Shown piece after piece: positions 34,216 through 45,650 of a stretch of DNA of 64,000 nt (position 1 is its first letter; each line of letters starts with the position of its first letter). Position numbers and translations under genes: made by a program. Location: NCBI GenBank assembly GCA_027924645.1, contig BSBN01001017.1:5482501-5546500 (forward strand), given 5' to 3'. The notes under the pieces are model-generated. The model was not told the origin of the DNA, made no database searches, and saw only the letters and a list, made by a program, of their open reading frames with translations. This DNA comes from Cunninghamia lanceolata (taxonomy: Eukaryota; Streptophyta; Pinopsida; Cupressales; Cupressaceae).

Positions 34216-35269
34216 CATTCGTTCTATCATTTCTGGATGATGAACCTTTGCTTTCTGGACGTTTGAAAAATAGATGACCAAACACACCACAGGTGTAACA
34301 CTTGCTTGAAAATGTAGTAGAACCTCTACCACTTCCAAATCTGCCTCTATTACCTTTCCATCCACCTCTGAAATCAGACTGTCCCTGTCCTTTACCAGTG
34401 TCTTCTTGACCCTCATTGGTTTGCCTTGTTGTAGGGGCTGCTCCTCTTCCCCTCATATTGCTGCCTCTTCCTCTCATGGACTTATCTTGTCTCCTATTCA
34501 TCTTTTCTTCAATCCTGATTGCCATTTGGTAACAATCCTCCACACTCTTAGGGTTAGCTAAAACTAACTCATCCTGTATGTTCAATCTCAAACCAGCCAA
34601 GTACCTAGCCACCTTTTCTACCTCATTCTCATGATGACCAAATCTCATACTCAACTTATAAAACTCCTCAGTATATGCCTTCACATCCATTTCCTTCTGC
34701 CTTAAAAATTGCAGTTTCTTAAACATCTGAATTTCATAATCCTTAGGCAGGAATTTACCTTTGATCCTTGCTACCATCTTATCCCATGAAGTGATCTTTG
34801 ACTTCCCTTGTTTCCTTCTCTCGGATTGTACATAATCCCACCATACCAAAGCATCACCTCCTAACTTGGTCTTTGCAATCTTTACCTTCTGATCCTCAGC
34901 AACATCTTCACATTCAAAGTGATTATCAAGTGCAGCAATCCAATCCAGCAACTCATCTTCATTCAAACTTCCATTATACTTGGAAACATCAACCTTTACC
35001 TTAGGTTTATCACTCTGCACTGCCTTTAACAGTTTTGCAAATCTCTGGTCTTCGGCATCCAGATCTTCAGCTACCTCTTCATACTCTTCAACAGCATCTT
35101 CATCTTCTTCAGACTCACTGTCTTCCACTTCCCTCTTTTTGTTCTTTTCTAGGGCTACAAGCCTGGCTTGAAGTGCTTCAGCAAGCTCCTTCATCTTCCT
35201 CATCTCTCTGGCATGTTTTTCCTTCATCTCCTGCAATTCCCTTGCAGTACCACTACCTTTCGGAGGCAT
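34181..35269 (-). CDS. gag: Gypsy gag with RG-rich tail
   Basis: 362 residues from MPPKGSG. Coiled coil at about 8-45, an acidic block at about 47-75, and a retrotrans_gag core at about 90-235 (VSKYNGSLNEDELLDWIAAL, GGDALVWWDYVQ, FLPKDYEIQMFKKLQFLRQ). Then an Arg-Gly-rich region (MRGRGSNMRGRGAA; GGWKGNRGRFGSGRG) and one knuckle CYTCGVFGHLFFKRP, whose last Cys is Arg. Gag would assemble particles. The RG repeats probably bind RNA alongside the damaged knuckle. The frame is open end to end. Confidence 0.88.
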   Translation of the reverse strand: MPPKGSGTARELQEMKEKHAREMRKMKELAEALQARLVALEKNKKREVEDSESEEDEDAVEEYEEVAEDLDAEDQRFAKLLKAVQSDKPKVKVDVSKYNGSLNEDELLDWIAALDNHFECEDVAEDQKVKIAKTKLGGDALVWWDYVQSERRKQGKSKITSWDKMVARIKGKFLPKDYEIQMFKKLQFLRQKEMDVKAYTEEFYKLSMRFGHHENEVEKVARYLAGLRLNIQDELVLANPKSVEDCYQMAIRIEEKMNRRQDKSMRGRGSNMRGRGAAPTTRQTNEGQEDTGKGQGQSDFRGGWKGNRGRFGSGRGSTTFSSKCYTCGVFGHLFFKRPESKGSSSRNDRTNDKRVQLVQEEK

Positions 35270-35377
35270 TTTGTCAACCTCTCACTCCTCTACCTCTGTC
35301 CTTTCAGTGACAGAATCAACTCTACCTCTGCCCTTTCGGTGACAGAATCAACACACAACAGCCCAGACCTTTTGCTG

Positions 35378-35391
35378 AGCTCTGATACCAC
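35378..35391 (-). other. Primer binding site, initiator tRNA-Met (gag-PR element)
   Basis: Minus strand TGGTATCAGAGCTCAGC begins three bases from the LTR at 35394. Confidence 0.85.
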
Positions 35392-35393
35392 TA

Positions 35394-36721
35394 TGATGCA
35401 GAGGCATCCACACTAAAACCTTGACATACAGCATGTATGTCTACAACCCATCATCATCATCATATTTTCTCTTAACACTGTCAGCATCATCATATTTTCT
35501 CTGCCGACCGATATCCTCCTGCAGACAAACCTTCGACCTTTTCGCCTGTCAGCAGCATCATCATATCCGGCTATCGGCAGCATCATCACATTTGGCAAGC
35601 GCAATCATCCTCCTGACGATCACTGTTCATCTTACCGCCAACCTCTTTCTTCATCATCATGATGTTCAACATCATGTTCATCAGCAAGATATAGAACATC
35701 CGGTTCCTCCCATATATCCTGATGACGACAACCTCATGCACCTTTCCTTCGATGCTTACGTCACCTCGATATCCTGATGACGATGACGTCACATGCAGTT
35801 CCTTCAATATCCTGCTGTCGGCCAAACTTAACATTATCGGCCCGCGATGGTTTTATCAACCCGATCTTCTACCTTATGCCGATACACTCCTCCTCGGCAA
35901 CACCTGATGATGATCACCCCAATGCACATTCACTTTATGCAAATGATGGCATCATGCTCACCTCCATCTACTCGGATGACGCCCGAAGTAACTGCAGGAT
36001 ATACACAGAAATATCCTGATGATGTTGTTGCGATGGATTTTCCAACCTTAGCGAATTTCCAATCCGCCGAACCTCCTGAGGTGACCCGATCCGCTTCTTG
36101 GACAACTTTCCAGACTCTAACAACCAGCACGACCTAGCACATACCCATGCTAGGGTTCTCAACACCTTTCGACTGCGATCCTGCAAACAGACATGCAAAC
36201 AAACACAAATGCAAACTAAATCCTAAACTACTGTACATAGCCATTCCACCGATTCGACGAATCAACCGGTGGAATGGATCAGCGAATCCATGAAACCACC
36301 AAAACAGCAAATCAATCACACAATGGAATCCAAAACAGAGAATTGACACAACAGGATCTCTTTATTGATTTCAAAAGATGCAAATACAATATTCAGTCTC
36401 TCCCTCTGTCTCACTCTCTGCACAGTCTGATTGATGATCGATGATATGCAATACCAACCGATCCTACTACATAAATAGGATTTCCTGCGAGTACTACCAC
36501 TCGATTCCCAGCGGCTGGGAGCTTCCAAGTGGCTGGGAGGATCCAACCGGACATACAGCATAACAGCTGTCCTAACAACCTAGCTAAAAATAGTAAAGTA
36601 TGGTCAACATGACCTTATTACATGCATTGGTCTTATAAGACCTTCTTGGAAACATTAACCAGACCTATAACAAACTAACTGCCTCATGGAGGCCAGCTGT
36701 CAGGTAGGTGCTCCTGCACCA
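35394..36721 (-). repeat. 5' LTR of the gag-PR element (1328 bp)
   Basis: Matches the 3' LTR along its length. The main difference is a 15-bp gap around 35770, where the partner at about 32160 has an extra TTGATGACGATTATCC-like unit, plus a few other indels and transitions such as CGATGA/TGATGA. Confidence 0.9.
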
Positions 36722-38085
36722 TTTAGGACAGACAACTGAGATGGGGGTGAATTAGTTGTCCAAAACTTACTTCCAATTAATCACTTAAATCCTTCTTTTA
36801 ATTTAGCAACATAATAATAAATCAATCATGGGAACATAATGTAACAATTCAAGAGCAGAAACACATTAACACATATGACACCAAGATTTTTAATGTTGTA
36901 AGCCCGGTTAAGGAAAAAACCATGGGGTGACTAACCCAAGATTGTATTCTCTGTTAAAAGAATAAGAAGAACAAATGGCACATGCTAATTAGGGCTCACT
37001 GCCCGAGCACACTTCTCACAAGAGGCCCACTGCCTATAGGAGACACACTATCTACAGAATGATAAGTACTACATACATGAACTGAATAATAGCATCTTCA
37101 CCATGCTTGAGTCAGTTCCATTTAAGCCCAATACTTCTGCTCTGCCTTTCACTCTTCTCCTCTCTACCACACACTCATCTCCACAAGATGCATTTGAAAT
37201 GACTTTACAACTCCTTATTTATACAAGACATCAAATTAGGGATAATCATCCAAGTCAGCATACATTACAGAGAAAATACATAAATACAACATGACTAATT
37301 ACAAAAAGATTTCACGCGGATCAACACACTGTCAGCCACATAGAACTGAGACTTCAATCTTTATTTAGGAACATGCCATTCTTCACAAAATATCTTCAAG
37401 ATCATCTGCAAGATGTGCAACTTAAAGGTCGGCTAGACTTAGGAAGAACATCATCATCCGAAAGTAATTCTTCAATTACGAGCTCAATCTTCAATGCGGA
37501 CCACCTACAAAAACTAGACACAATCTAGAGACCTCCACAAGCTTACCTGAATCACCAAGAACATCCACACTACTTCTTACTCAGATCATCCTCTCCTTCA
37601 TCTAAAACCTCAAGAACATAGTCTGTCATCACTGTCATATTGGAATAGATGTTTGCGGACCTCCAAACCACAAACCAATTGAGTTGTCACTTCACATTGA
37701 CTTCCTAAACACTCCACCAAATCCACAGAACAAGATATTGCATTTCTGGATCTTACCAGACCTATCTATGTCACTCTGTTACCTCTGAACACTAGCCAGA
37801 ACTGGTTTTACTTAATTGGTCATAACTTCTTCAGATCTTCATGCAGACCTCTGAAATATTTACTGGATCATCTTAAGACATATATCTACAAACCCTTTGA
37901 TGTATATCCTTTGATCTTCATCTTAGCTGGGATCTTTACCTCACTGTCTTCATTGTTCTTCTCTATTCCTTATAGGACTAATTTTCTCAATATCCTCAGC
38001 ATACAACTCATCCAATCCTTATCATCAATACAACAGGAGTATGTTGACATCAATGACAATACTGGTTAGGCCCATACTTGCAACA
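36722..38085 (-). repeat. LTR B (main part)
   Basis: Begins GGACAGACAACTGAGATGGGGG just inside the split LTR start and ends ACTTGCAACA. It aligns with LTR A (23776-25012) over 1.2 kb, and its first 350 bp also resemble the young element's LTR. Confidence 0.8.
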
Positions 38086-38330
38086 ATCTCCCCCTTTGTC
38101 ATTGATGGCAACATCTGATGTGAAAAACTATTTTAACCATCAAGACAGGAACTTCTCCTCACTGACACAACTCCCCTTATCAACAACAACCATTCACGTC
38201 TTCTCTTCCTTTACTACTCCCCCTTTGATCAGCAACCACTTATTTTTCACATGTCTTCTCTCCCCCTTTGACATCAATGGCAAAGGGCACGTACTTGCAT
38301 CACTTCAGAATCATACCAGCTCCTCCCTCT
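38086..38330 (-). other. PPT cluster of copia B
   Basis: CTCCCCCTTTG on the plus strand at 38088, 38217 and 38262, plus a weaker ACTCCCCTTATC at about 38170. This matches copia A and the young element and supports a shared family trait. Confidence 0.7.
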
Positions 38331-38339
38331 GAGTAGCAG

Positions 38340-39367
38340 CTTCCCATCATCAATCCGGACCATAAGATATGTCTATGAGATCCACCGGATTGATGCACAT
38401 CAGTGCACCTTAATTTAGAATTAGAGGGGTAATAACCCCTAACTTCTCCCTGAGATACTCAAAAGAGTCCTTAGGTAGAGGTTTAGTAAAAATATCTGCA
38501 ATCTAGTCCTTGGAAGGCACAAACTCTAGTTAGACTTCATTCTTGTTCACTTGCTCTCTCAAAAAGTGAAACTTGATCGATATATGTTTTGTCTTTGAAT
38601 GCAACACCAGATTCTTTGATATATTTATTGCACTTGAATTATCACAGAAGATTGTGATAGGTTCCTCATACTCCACTCTGATGTCTCTTAGCATTTGCTT
38701 CATCCACAATACTTGAGTGCAACTACCTATTGCTGCAATATATTATGCTTCTGCAGTGGACATAGATATTGCCTCTTGTTTCTTTCTTAGCCAAGAAACC
38801 AATCTTTTCCCCAAAAATAATGCTCCACCACTGGTACTCTTCCGGTCATCCACATCTCCTACCCAATCCACATCTGTATATGCATGAAGAGAGAAATCAT
38901 GATCTCTAGGATACCACAATCCATACTCAACTGTCCCTTTTAGATATCTAAAAATCCTCTTGATTGCCATGAAATGAGATTCTCTAGGATTAGCTTGGAA
39001 TCTAGTGACAAGACCAACAACATTGATAATGTCAGGTCTAGTTTGAGTTTGATACAATAATCCTCCACTCATTGACCTGTACTTTTTCTGATCAGCCTTA
39101 GGAGAGTCATCATCTTTACTCAATTTACATCTGGTTGCCATGGGAGTACTCATTGGTTTTGAGTCTTCCATCCCAAATTCCTTCAACAATTCTTTCACAT
39201 ATTTGGTCTGAGAAATAAAGATTCCTTTCTTTGTTTGAGTGATTTGCAGACCCAAAAAGAAATTTATTTCCCCAAACATGGACATCTCAAATTCACTTTT
39301 CATTTGATTTGCAAAAGTTTTGCACATACTATCTCTTCCTCCTGTTAAGAAAAAATTGGATTCCAAA
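38340..39367 (-). pseudogene. Copia B pol end: RT C-terminal half and RNase H
   Basis: From the right: FEMSMFGEINFFLGLQITQT, LLKEFGMEDSKPMSTPM, SMSGGLLYQTQTRPDI, IKRIFRYLKG; then YTDVDWVGDVDDRKSTSGG (RNase H first Asp; copia hallmark) and KKQEAISMSTAEA. The frame is open 39402-38743, then broken, with the RNase H tail traceable to about 38410. Homology stops at or beside the RT YVDD position, where the Tat LTR starts. Confidence 0.85.
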
Positions 39368-40260
39368 TGAATAATCAATAATATCAATATCAATTTACCC
39401 AAAACTCAATGAATGGTAGTAGAGTGTAGTAATGAATGTGATCACAAGCAATGAAGGAATTACGTGGGTGCCAAAGGCGCGCTGTAATTCCTGCAGAGTA
39501 ACGATACTTAAAGCTTGGATGATTGAGATGGAGGAATGAGGTTACTTTTATAGACTTGAGAGAAATAAGACCAACGGTATAGAGAGAATGAGAAGATCAA
39601 CGATTGAGAATAGTTGAGGAACATGCAACAAATAAGAAGAGGACATGTGTCTTTCTTTCTTTTGCATGAGAGGAATTATCAATAATAAAAGAATGAGTTA
39701 AAGCAATTAAAAGAATATAATAATCAGTTAAGTGATGTAAAACAAGAAGAAGGGATTTGCATGAGAATAAGAAGATATTTTGCTTTATTAAATATTAGGA
39801 ATATTTAATTGCATGTGCAAAAAGCTTGAATTATATTTAGAGATAACTCAATTTAGAAGAAAAGGCAACTCAAATAAATAATTGATTTATTTAAATTTAG
39901 GGAAGATATTATTGGAAGAAACAATTAAATAATTGGAATTATTTAATTTAGAAGATTAGAAACCAAATTAAATAAATAAATTTATTTAATTGTTGTGCAT
40001 GATTTGGAAGAATAAAATAAAATATTTGATTGTATTTTATTTTTGGAGATTGAGAGGATTTAAATAAATTTGATTTGATTTATTCAAATTTGGAGGAATG
40101 AATTTGATTTAATTAAATAATTAAGAATTATTTAATTGTTTGGAAGAATTTAATTAAATAAATGATTTTATTTAATTTTGACTTTAGAAGAGATAATTAA
40201 ATATTTCGATATTTAATTAACTTAGAGGAATGTGAATCATGTCATTTTTAGGCGTATACA
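39368..40260 (-). repeat. 3' LTR of the Tat-lineage element
   Basis: TGAATAATCAATAAT...TTAGGCGTATACA on the plus strand. It has a minus-strand TATA (TCTATAAAAG) near 39548. The region 39700-40220 is made of AATTAAATAAAT-type motifs. The outer edge is inferred from where copia B ends. Confidence 0.65.
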
Positions 40261-40277
40261 TTTTGCCCCTCTTTGAT
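40261..40277 (-). other. PPT of the Tat-lineage element
   Basis: Coding strand CAAAGAGGGGCAAAA lies directly before TGTATACGCC, the LTR start. Confidence 0.7.
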
Positions 40278-40562
40278 ACAATGCAGTTTACAACGTTGCT
40301 TCAGAGAATAAATAGTCTGATAATGATACATGCCCCAATTTGCCCCTGGTACAGGTTATGATGACAGGATGCCCCCTCGAGAGATTGGATGAGAAGAAGG
40401 AAGAAGGACGAGAGATGGACAATCTCACAAAGACGAAGGGAAAACTAGGTTAGGTTTGAAGAAAATATAATGTGTTTGAGAGAAACAAGAGGAAAACTGG
40501 AAGAAACGGGTGCAGGAAGTAGTCGTAGTCACCACCTAGCCAGATTTAGGGTTTGCATTCGA

Positions 40563-40570
40563 TATATAAG
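40563..40570 (+). promoter_or_regulatory. TATA box of the antisense PMD gene
   Basis: TATATAAG about 95 bases before the proposed ATG at 40662, with no other element feature nearby. This suggests the antisense gene had its own promoter. Confidence 0.45.
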
Positions 40571-40661
40571 AGCTGGGTCCACAAGACAATTCATTTGCAC
40601 ACTTGGCTTTGTTTGATTTGCTTTGGAGAGCCTAGAGCAGCATAGATTAGTCAACACGAGG

Positions 40662-43290
40662 ATGGACATTCCATGCGAGGAGCATCGATTCAAGCGCGTC
40701 CATCGATTCAACCGGCCAGCAGAGGTAGGACCCCCGGTATGTATCTCAAAAAATTTCTCCTAGGGTTGAGTTTGATTGCAATAAATGCTAGGGGAAAATT
40801 AGGATAGATAGATACGCTGAAATGCAGTGTGGCGCATATGCCACGCAAAACTATGTATGCATGGTTCTATAACGCATGCATGATATAAAGCAGTACATAT
40901 GTGAAAGATGCACATGTATAGGAAGTTAGGTGCATGCATAATTCTGTAGCGCATTTACAGTATGTAGCGACACATGTGACGGGGCAGCGCATTTACAACA
41001 TAGGACAGTGCATACATGGATTCTTGTAGTGCTTTTGCCAGAAGTGGTACATGTCTCAAGAAATGGTGCATTTGTTAAGAAATGGCTAATTTACCACCTA
41101 TTCTGACACATATGGTATAGATAAGCAGACTACTTAGCAAAATTGACTTGATTGGCGTCCAGTTTGATGCGTCAATCGATAAGCTATCTCCGTGATTGCT
41201 AGAATCTAGTCAAGAGATGTAGTGTACTGTTTTGAGCAATTTGATGTGCTAAGTTAGTTGATATGGTTCTATAGATATGTTGAGTATGGTATTTGTAGTT
41301 TTAGGTTGATGCCTTGCTTTACGTGGTTTGTAGGAGGATATACGAGAGACACTTCAGTCGAGGGAGCAGTTCCCTATGCCTATGTTGCAGAGATACATAC
41401 TTACTGAGATGGACATGGAGGTACTTGGTGCTATGGGACTTGATTATGTTTGCTTCATGCCTGAGGTTCAGGTGAACCATGGGTTGCTGATTGCCATAGT
41501 GGAGAGGTTCCATAGTGAGGACGGGACCTTCCACTTCCCTACTGGTGAGATGACCGTGACATTAGAGGACGTGTACATGATTCTTCATTTGCCTATTCAG
41601 GGTGAGCTGGTGGAGTATGATCCACAGAGAGACGCAAGACTCATGGAGTGCAGGTGAGTGTTCGATGACCCCGAGCTGGTTGGGCAGGTCATCTCTTGGT
41701 AGGATATTTATGACTATTACGACTACTTCCCAGGGATTGTAGTAGGACTGATCGGAGGCATTATATGCCCCAACAGGAGATCACACAGGTTCCCCATTGG
41801 ATGGGGTTAGATCATGGAGAGTATGATTATAGAGGGCACCTGGTATGCTTGGGGTGTCTGTGTACTAGCGTACCTATACCACAACATGCATCAGGTGGTA
41901 TACCATAGAGGTGCGATCCTATCCGTAGGTGTATCTTTGCTATAGTTTTGGCTATGGGAGCACATAGTGATCACGAGACCGATATGTGTGTTTGATAGGC
42001 AGAGAGGAGAGCCATACAGCTATGGCTATGCAGGAGTGATTTCCCAGCATAGGCTGGGGAAGCTTGAGTACTGCCGGTATGCTTTGGATGGAGTAGACAT
42101 TGTCGTCTGGCAGCCATACTTAGATTGTGAGCCATGGGAGGATGAGGCAGATGAGCTGCCATACTACTATCAGACAAGGTGGTTGATAGGGTAGACATGG
42201 TTTATACTAGAGAGATAGATTATTGGTCGAGTACAGAGATAGTTTGGGAGGAGGTAGGGCATGCCATAGGGGTAGGCCTGATTTGCGAGGACTCATGTTG
42301 AGAGGCTTAGATGGGGACCGATGGCATCTTACGAGGAGGCATTGGCAGAGTTTCAGCAGATGCCTTACGTCACCTAGGATATGAGGAGGGGGATAGCAGA
42401 TGCTGGGATCACCCAAGATTACGAGGATTAGTTCACTGCCCACCCATTTTTGAGATACTTAGGGCCTGGGGTGCTGGTGCCTCGAATAGATAAAGCAGAC
42501 TTAGATGATGAGGGCCAGGTTGGCTGGAGGAGGCAGAGGAGGGGGAGAGGAGGACGGGGGGTGGCAGAGATGGGGGAGATGATGGAGGCTGACCTAGACA
42601 GAGAAGGAGAGGTGGGGAGGGAGCTTCCCACGCCTAGCAGACAGTTCCACCATAGGTCACACAATAGGCACCACAACAGGTACTGTAGGTATAGATGCTG
42701 CTACCTTAGCAGGTGGCACAATAACAGGGGCCCCAACCACAAGAGCAGGGATAGGCACAGGCAGCCTAGGGTCTAGCACAGTCTGATGTCCAGGAGAGGG
42801 CTATAGCTACTTTGAGAGGACATGTTAGGCAGCTGTGGGTACAGCTCAGGAGGGTTGATCCCTAGTGAGAGACAGATGCAGAGGTCATTACGGGGCTCTC
42901 TAGAGAGATATATGGCAGATGCATGGATATGAGTTATCCGAGTAGAGAGGGATACCACAGTGGCAGCCCTGGGGATAGACGTAGTGAGTAGTTTCTTGGT
43001 TGGGCAAGTGCATTAGGCATAGGCACAGTTATCACAGGCATAGACATAGCTAGCACAGGTGTAGGGTGAGCTTGCTAGAGCGCAAGCTTAGGCACAGTAT
43101 TATCGAGGTCTATATCATGGTGTCGTGCCAGCGAGTCAGAGGGATTCGAGCTATAGGAGCCAGTCTAAGGCCTCCTAGAGAGCAGGTCCATCGAGGTCAG
43201 GGGCCTCTATGATGGGCCCACAGCAGTCTAAGGCCAGAAGAGGAGGGGATACGGGAGATACTGTCGGTAGCAGTAGTTCATAGTAGCATG
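40662..43290 (+). pseudogene. Plant mobile domain (PMD) gene, two exons, decayed
   Basis: Exon 1 is 40662-40736 (MDIPCEEHRFKRVHRFNRPA), with donor GTATGT at 40737. The acceptor TTTGTAG ends at 41333, and exon 2 continues in phase. Exon 2 carries PMD hallmarks: LQRYILTEMDMEVLGAMGLD, GTFHFPTGEMTVTLEDVYMI, LHLPIQGE, then a tail with a Gln-rich helix (43005-43110) and Ser/Arg-rich end. PMD proteins (the MAIL1/MAIN family) occur in plants and in transposons. The exon 2 frame is kept for nearly 2 kb but broken by stops, nearly all TAG (41700, 41808, 41943, 42192, 42216) and one TGA (41655). It is not functional. Confidence 0.75.
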
Positions 43291-45358
43291 GATAGTAGAG
43301 ACTTGCAAATTTTGGATCTTATGCACCTTTTTGATGGCTCAGATAGCCAGATATACTTGTGTACCATTTTTGCATTTTTGAGACATTTATCACCATCCTT
43401 GGGATGTATCTATTATATATGACATTGACTTAGAGATGAATCACTTTGATACTTGTACATTTGGACACATGTTTATGATATTTATATGATGGTGCGGCTA
43501 TTTGATTGCTCTCTATGTGTATGAGTTATGATGCACTGCTATTGTATGATGTGATGCACATGTTTATCTAATGTAGACTTAGATGTTTTACTTAATGCTA
43601 TGAGATGTCATCTAGATGCAGCCTTTGATATGATGCTATGTGATGTTATATGGCCTAATACAGACTTAGATGCTTTATTTGATATGTTTCTAATGTGTGT
43701 ATGCAAATGGTATGTATATGATTATGCAGTTTATGTGATGCACTTATCTATGTTTTTGATTTTTTTCTGTTGAAGCTATATGATGATTGTATGTGGATGA
43801 CCTAATGCACTTTATTATGTATGTAACTGATTTAATCATGTAAATGACTATCTCATGTGATATGATATGCAACTATATGCTGTGTTTTTGTGATGTCCAA
43901 ATGTACCTTATTGACACAGAAATGATAGAATGGTAGGTAGAAGATTGATTGAAAGAATGACTCGATAGAAAGATTTACAACCTTCACTTTGTATTGTTAC
44001 TCTGCATTGTTTGGATCTTTCATTGCATGGGATACGGATGTATGGATGTATAATGGATGCTTTGCTTTTGACATCTTGACGGTGCAAGTATTTTGAAGTG
44101 TTTATTTCATCATTGGGCGATTTTTTTTGGTACTTTTTCCAAATGTTGTAAGTTAATACAAGCATCTAGGTATAATTGAACTGAGATGACCTGAGTATTG
44201 CTTACATGGATTTTGATTTAGTAAGTTAATACAAGCATCGGGGTATAATTGAACCGAGATGACTTGAGTATTTCTTGCGTATCAACAAACAAGGATTGGC
44301 GCCGTTCATGTTAGACCTTTGATGTCCTCGATGATCTTTTGCTGATCATGTCGTTAGACAAGGCTTCACATTACTAAAGTTTAATCCACAAACAACAAAT
44401 AAAGAAAATAATCATGCCCTGATCATAGCATCTCTAGCTTTTGGCATCCTCGAGTAGCATAGAAAGGCATGATAACAAAAATCAAGACTCTGTAGTTTAA
44501 CCATGTTTCCAATCCACAAAATATTTATACATTTAGATGTGTTTGTTTCTTGCCATAATTTGGGTAAAATCATTTAGAAGGCCTTAGGAGTTAGTTTTCT
44601 TTGCTTTGGATAGGTTAATGTCCTGCGTCAGGATTTCTGCTTGAAAAGAGTGGGTTTTGTTTGTGCTTGCTTGCCTGGTGAGAAGATTCCACAATCTTTA
44701 ATGGTGAGACGAACCCTAAAGGACTGACCTAGTGCCTCGGGGGCTCATTGCTAAATGGTCTTGCCTACGTGATGATGCAGAGGCAATGTAGTTTAGGGTA
44801 AACCCTAATGGACCTAAGACCTAGGCGGTAGAAAGTGGTGTGAACTCAGATAGACATAAGTACTAGACACTGGATGGATGGGACAGTGGAGCCTCGGGGG
44901 TGCATTAGAATAATGCGCTTGCCTACATGACAATGCAGAGGCAACGCAGTTCATGGACTTGGACCATGGATACTAATGAGAGACACTATGCTAGGCTAAC
45001 ACTATGGATAGGATATGGGATAAAACCTTGGCTGACAAGGCAACAAAAGAGATGAAGTATCAAGCCATGATAGGTTACTGTTAGGATTTTATTATGAAAC
45101 AAATATGGATCAGATGGGACACGAGTGAAGGAAAAATGGACACAAGGTGATTGGTTTCCCAAAGATGGAGAAGGCAGTTTAACACAAGTAATGCATGTCT
45201 ACCATGTTTTTACCACTTGCTTTTATTTCCATGAAAGCTAGAAAGTATACATGATACCTATCCAAGGTGCCTGTTTGCCAGGTTTTCACCAAAGGATGAT
45301 TTTTTTTTGTATTTTTCTGATTTTTTTGTATTTTACGCCCCCTTACATTGGGGTTCTC
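43291..45358. other. Spacer of the Tat element with small duplications
   Basis: No coding signal. TGATATGATGCTATGTGATG-like imperfect repeats occupy 43440-43900. A 73-bp unit is duplicated at 44148-44291 (GTAAGTTAATACAAGCATC). A looser repeat at about 44735 and 44890 shares GCCTCGGGGG and GCAGAGGCAA. Confidence 0.6.
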
Positions 45359-45650
45359 CTAGGTATAGAACCGGTGAAGATGCATGCTATTGATTGGGTC
45401 ATATAACAACTCACCCTTTGATGTTGCTAACTTATATGCCCTCGATCCATAAGCAGCTACGATCACATAAGGCCCAAGCCACTTGGGTTCGAACTTGTCT
45501 TTCTTTTCCCTATCTTGTTGATTGTGGGGGTTCTCCTTAAGTACTAGATCTCCAACCTTAAAGATTCTTGGGTGAACTCTGTGGTTATAGCTTCGGGTAA
45601 GTGCAAGAAGATGGGGGGCCAAAAAGGGGTCTTAAGTGGCCATTTTTTTT
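45359..45650 (-). pseudogene. Gypsy integrase C-terminus (Tat type)
   Basis: An open frame gives RSYNHRVHPRIFKVGDLVLK, KFEPKWLGPYVIVAAYGSRAY and DPINSMHLHRFYT, the integrase tail of Tat/Ogre-type gypsy elements without a chromodomain. Homology ends at about 45640. Upstream catalytic domains are absent. Confidence 0.8.

Larger units (their letters stand above)
31785..36721 (-). mobile_element. Gag-protease-only Ty3/gypsy element
   Basis: LTRs at 31785-33124 and 35394-36721 frame a 2.3-kb internal region with primer site, gag and protease only. RT, RNase H and integrase are absent without a visible scar, so this is a non-autonomous TR-GAG-like element. Flanks are TTTAT (31780-31784) and TTTAG (36722-36726), a 5-bp duplication with one mismatch. 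It lies inside LTR B. LTRs differ by roughly twenty substitutions and small indels, so it is older than the element at 25270. Confidence 0.85.
31773..39367 (-). mobile_element. SIRE-like copia element B, split by the gag-PR element
   Basis: LTR B starts TGTTAG at about 31773, is interrupted at 31784/36722 by the 4.9-kb gypsy insertion, and continues to 38085. It is followed by a PPT cluster and pol end (RNase H, RT C-terminal half), and is cut at 39367 by the Tat LTR. Its left neighbour is copia A RT, so B most likely inserted into A. The 5' half of B is missing. Confidence 0.7.
39368..45650 (-). mobile_element. Tat-lineage gypsy element, partial, with antisense gene
   Basis: Left: 3' LTR (39368-40260) and PPT. 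Right: integrase C-terminus (45622-45359). Between them, on the opposite strand, lies a plant-mobile-domain gene (40662-about 43290). Tat-lineage elements are known to carry extra ORFs between pol and the 3' LTR, some antisense, so the layout fits. The rest of pol, gag and 5' LTR are absent; sequence right of 45650 is unrelated. Confidence 0.65.

Noticed and set aside
34141..34416. Third-frame ORF across the gag/protease junction
   Set aside because: It is a shadow of gag; neither gag nor protease motifs lie in it.
44148..44291. CRISPR-like direct repeat
   Set aside because: Only two units of 73 bp with no spacer pattern, in a eukaryotic retroelement spacer.
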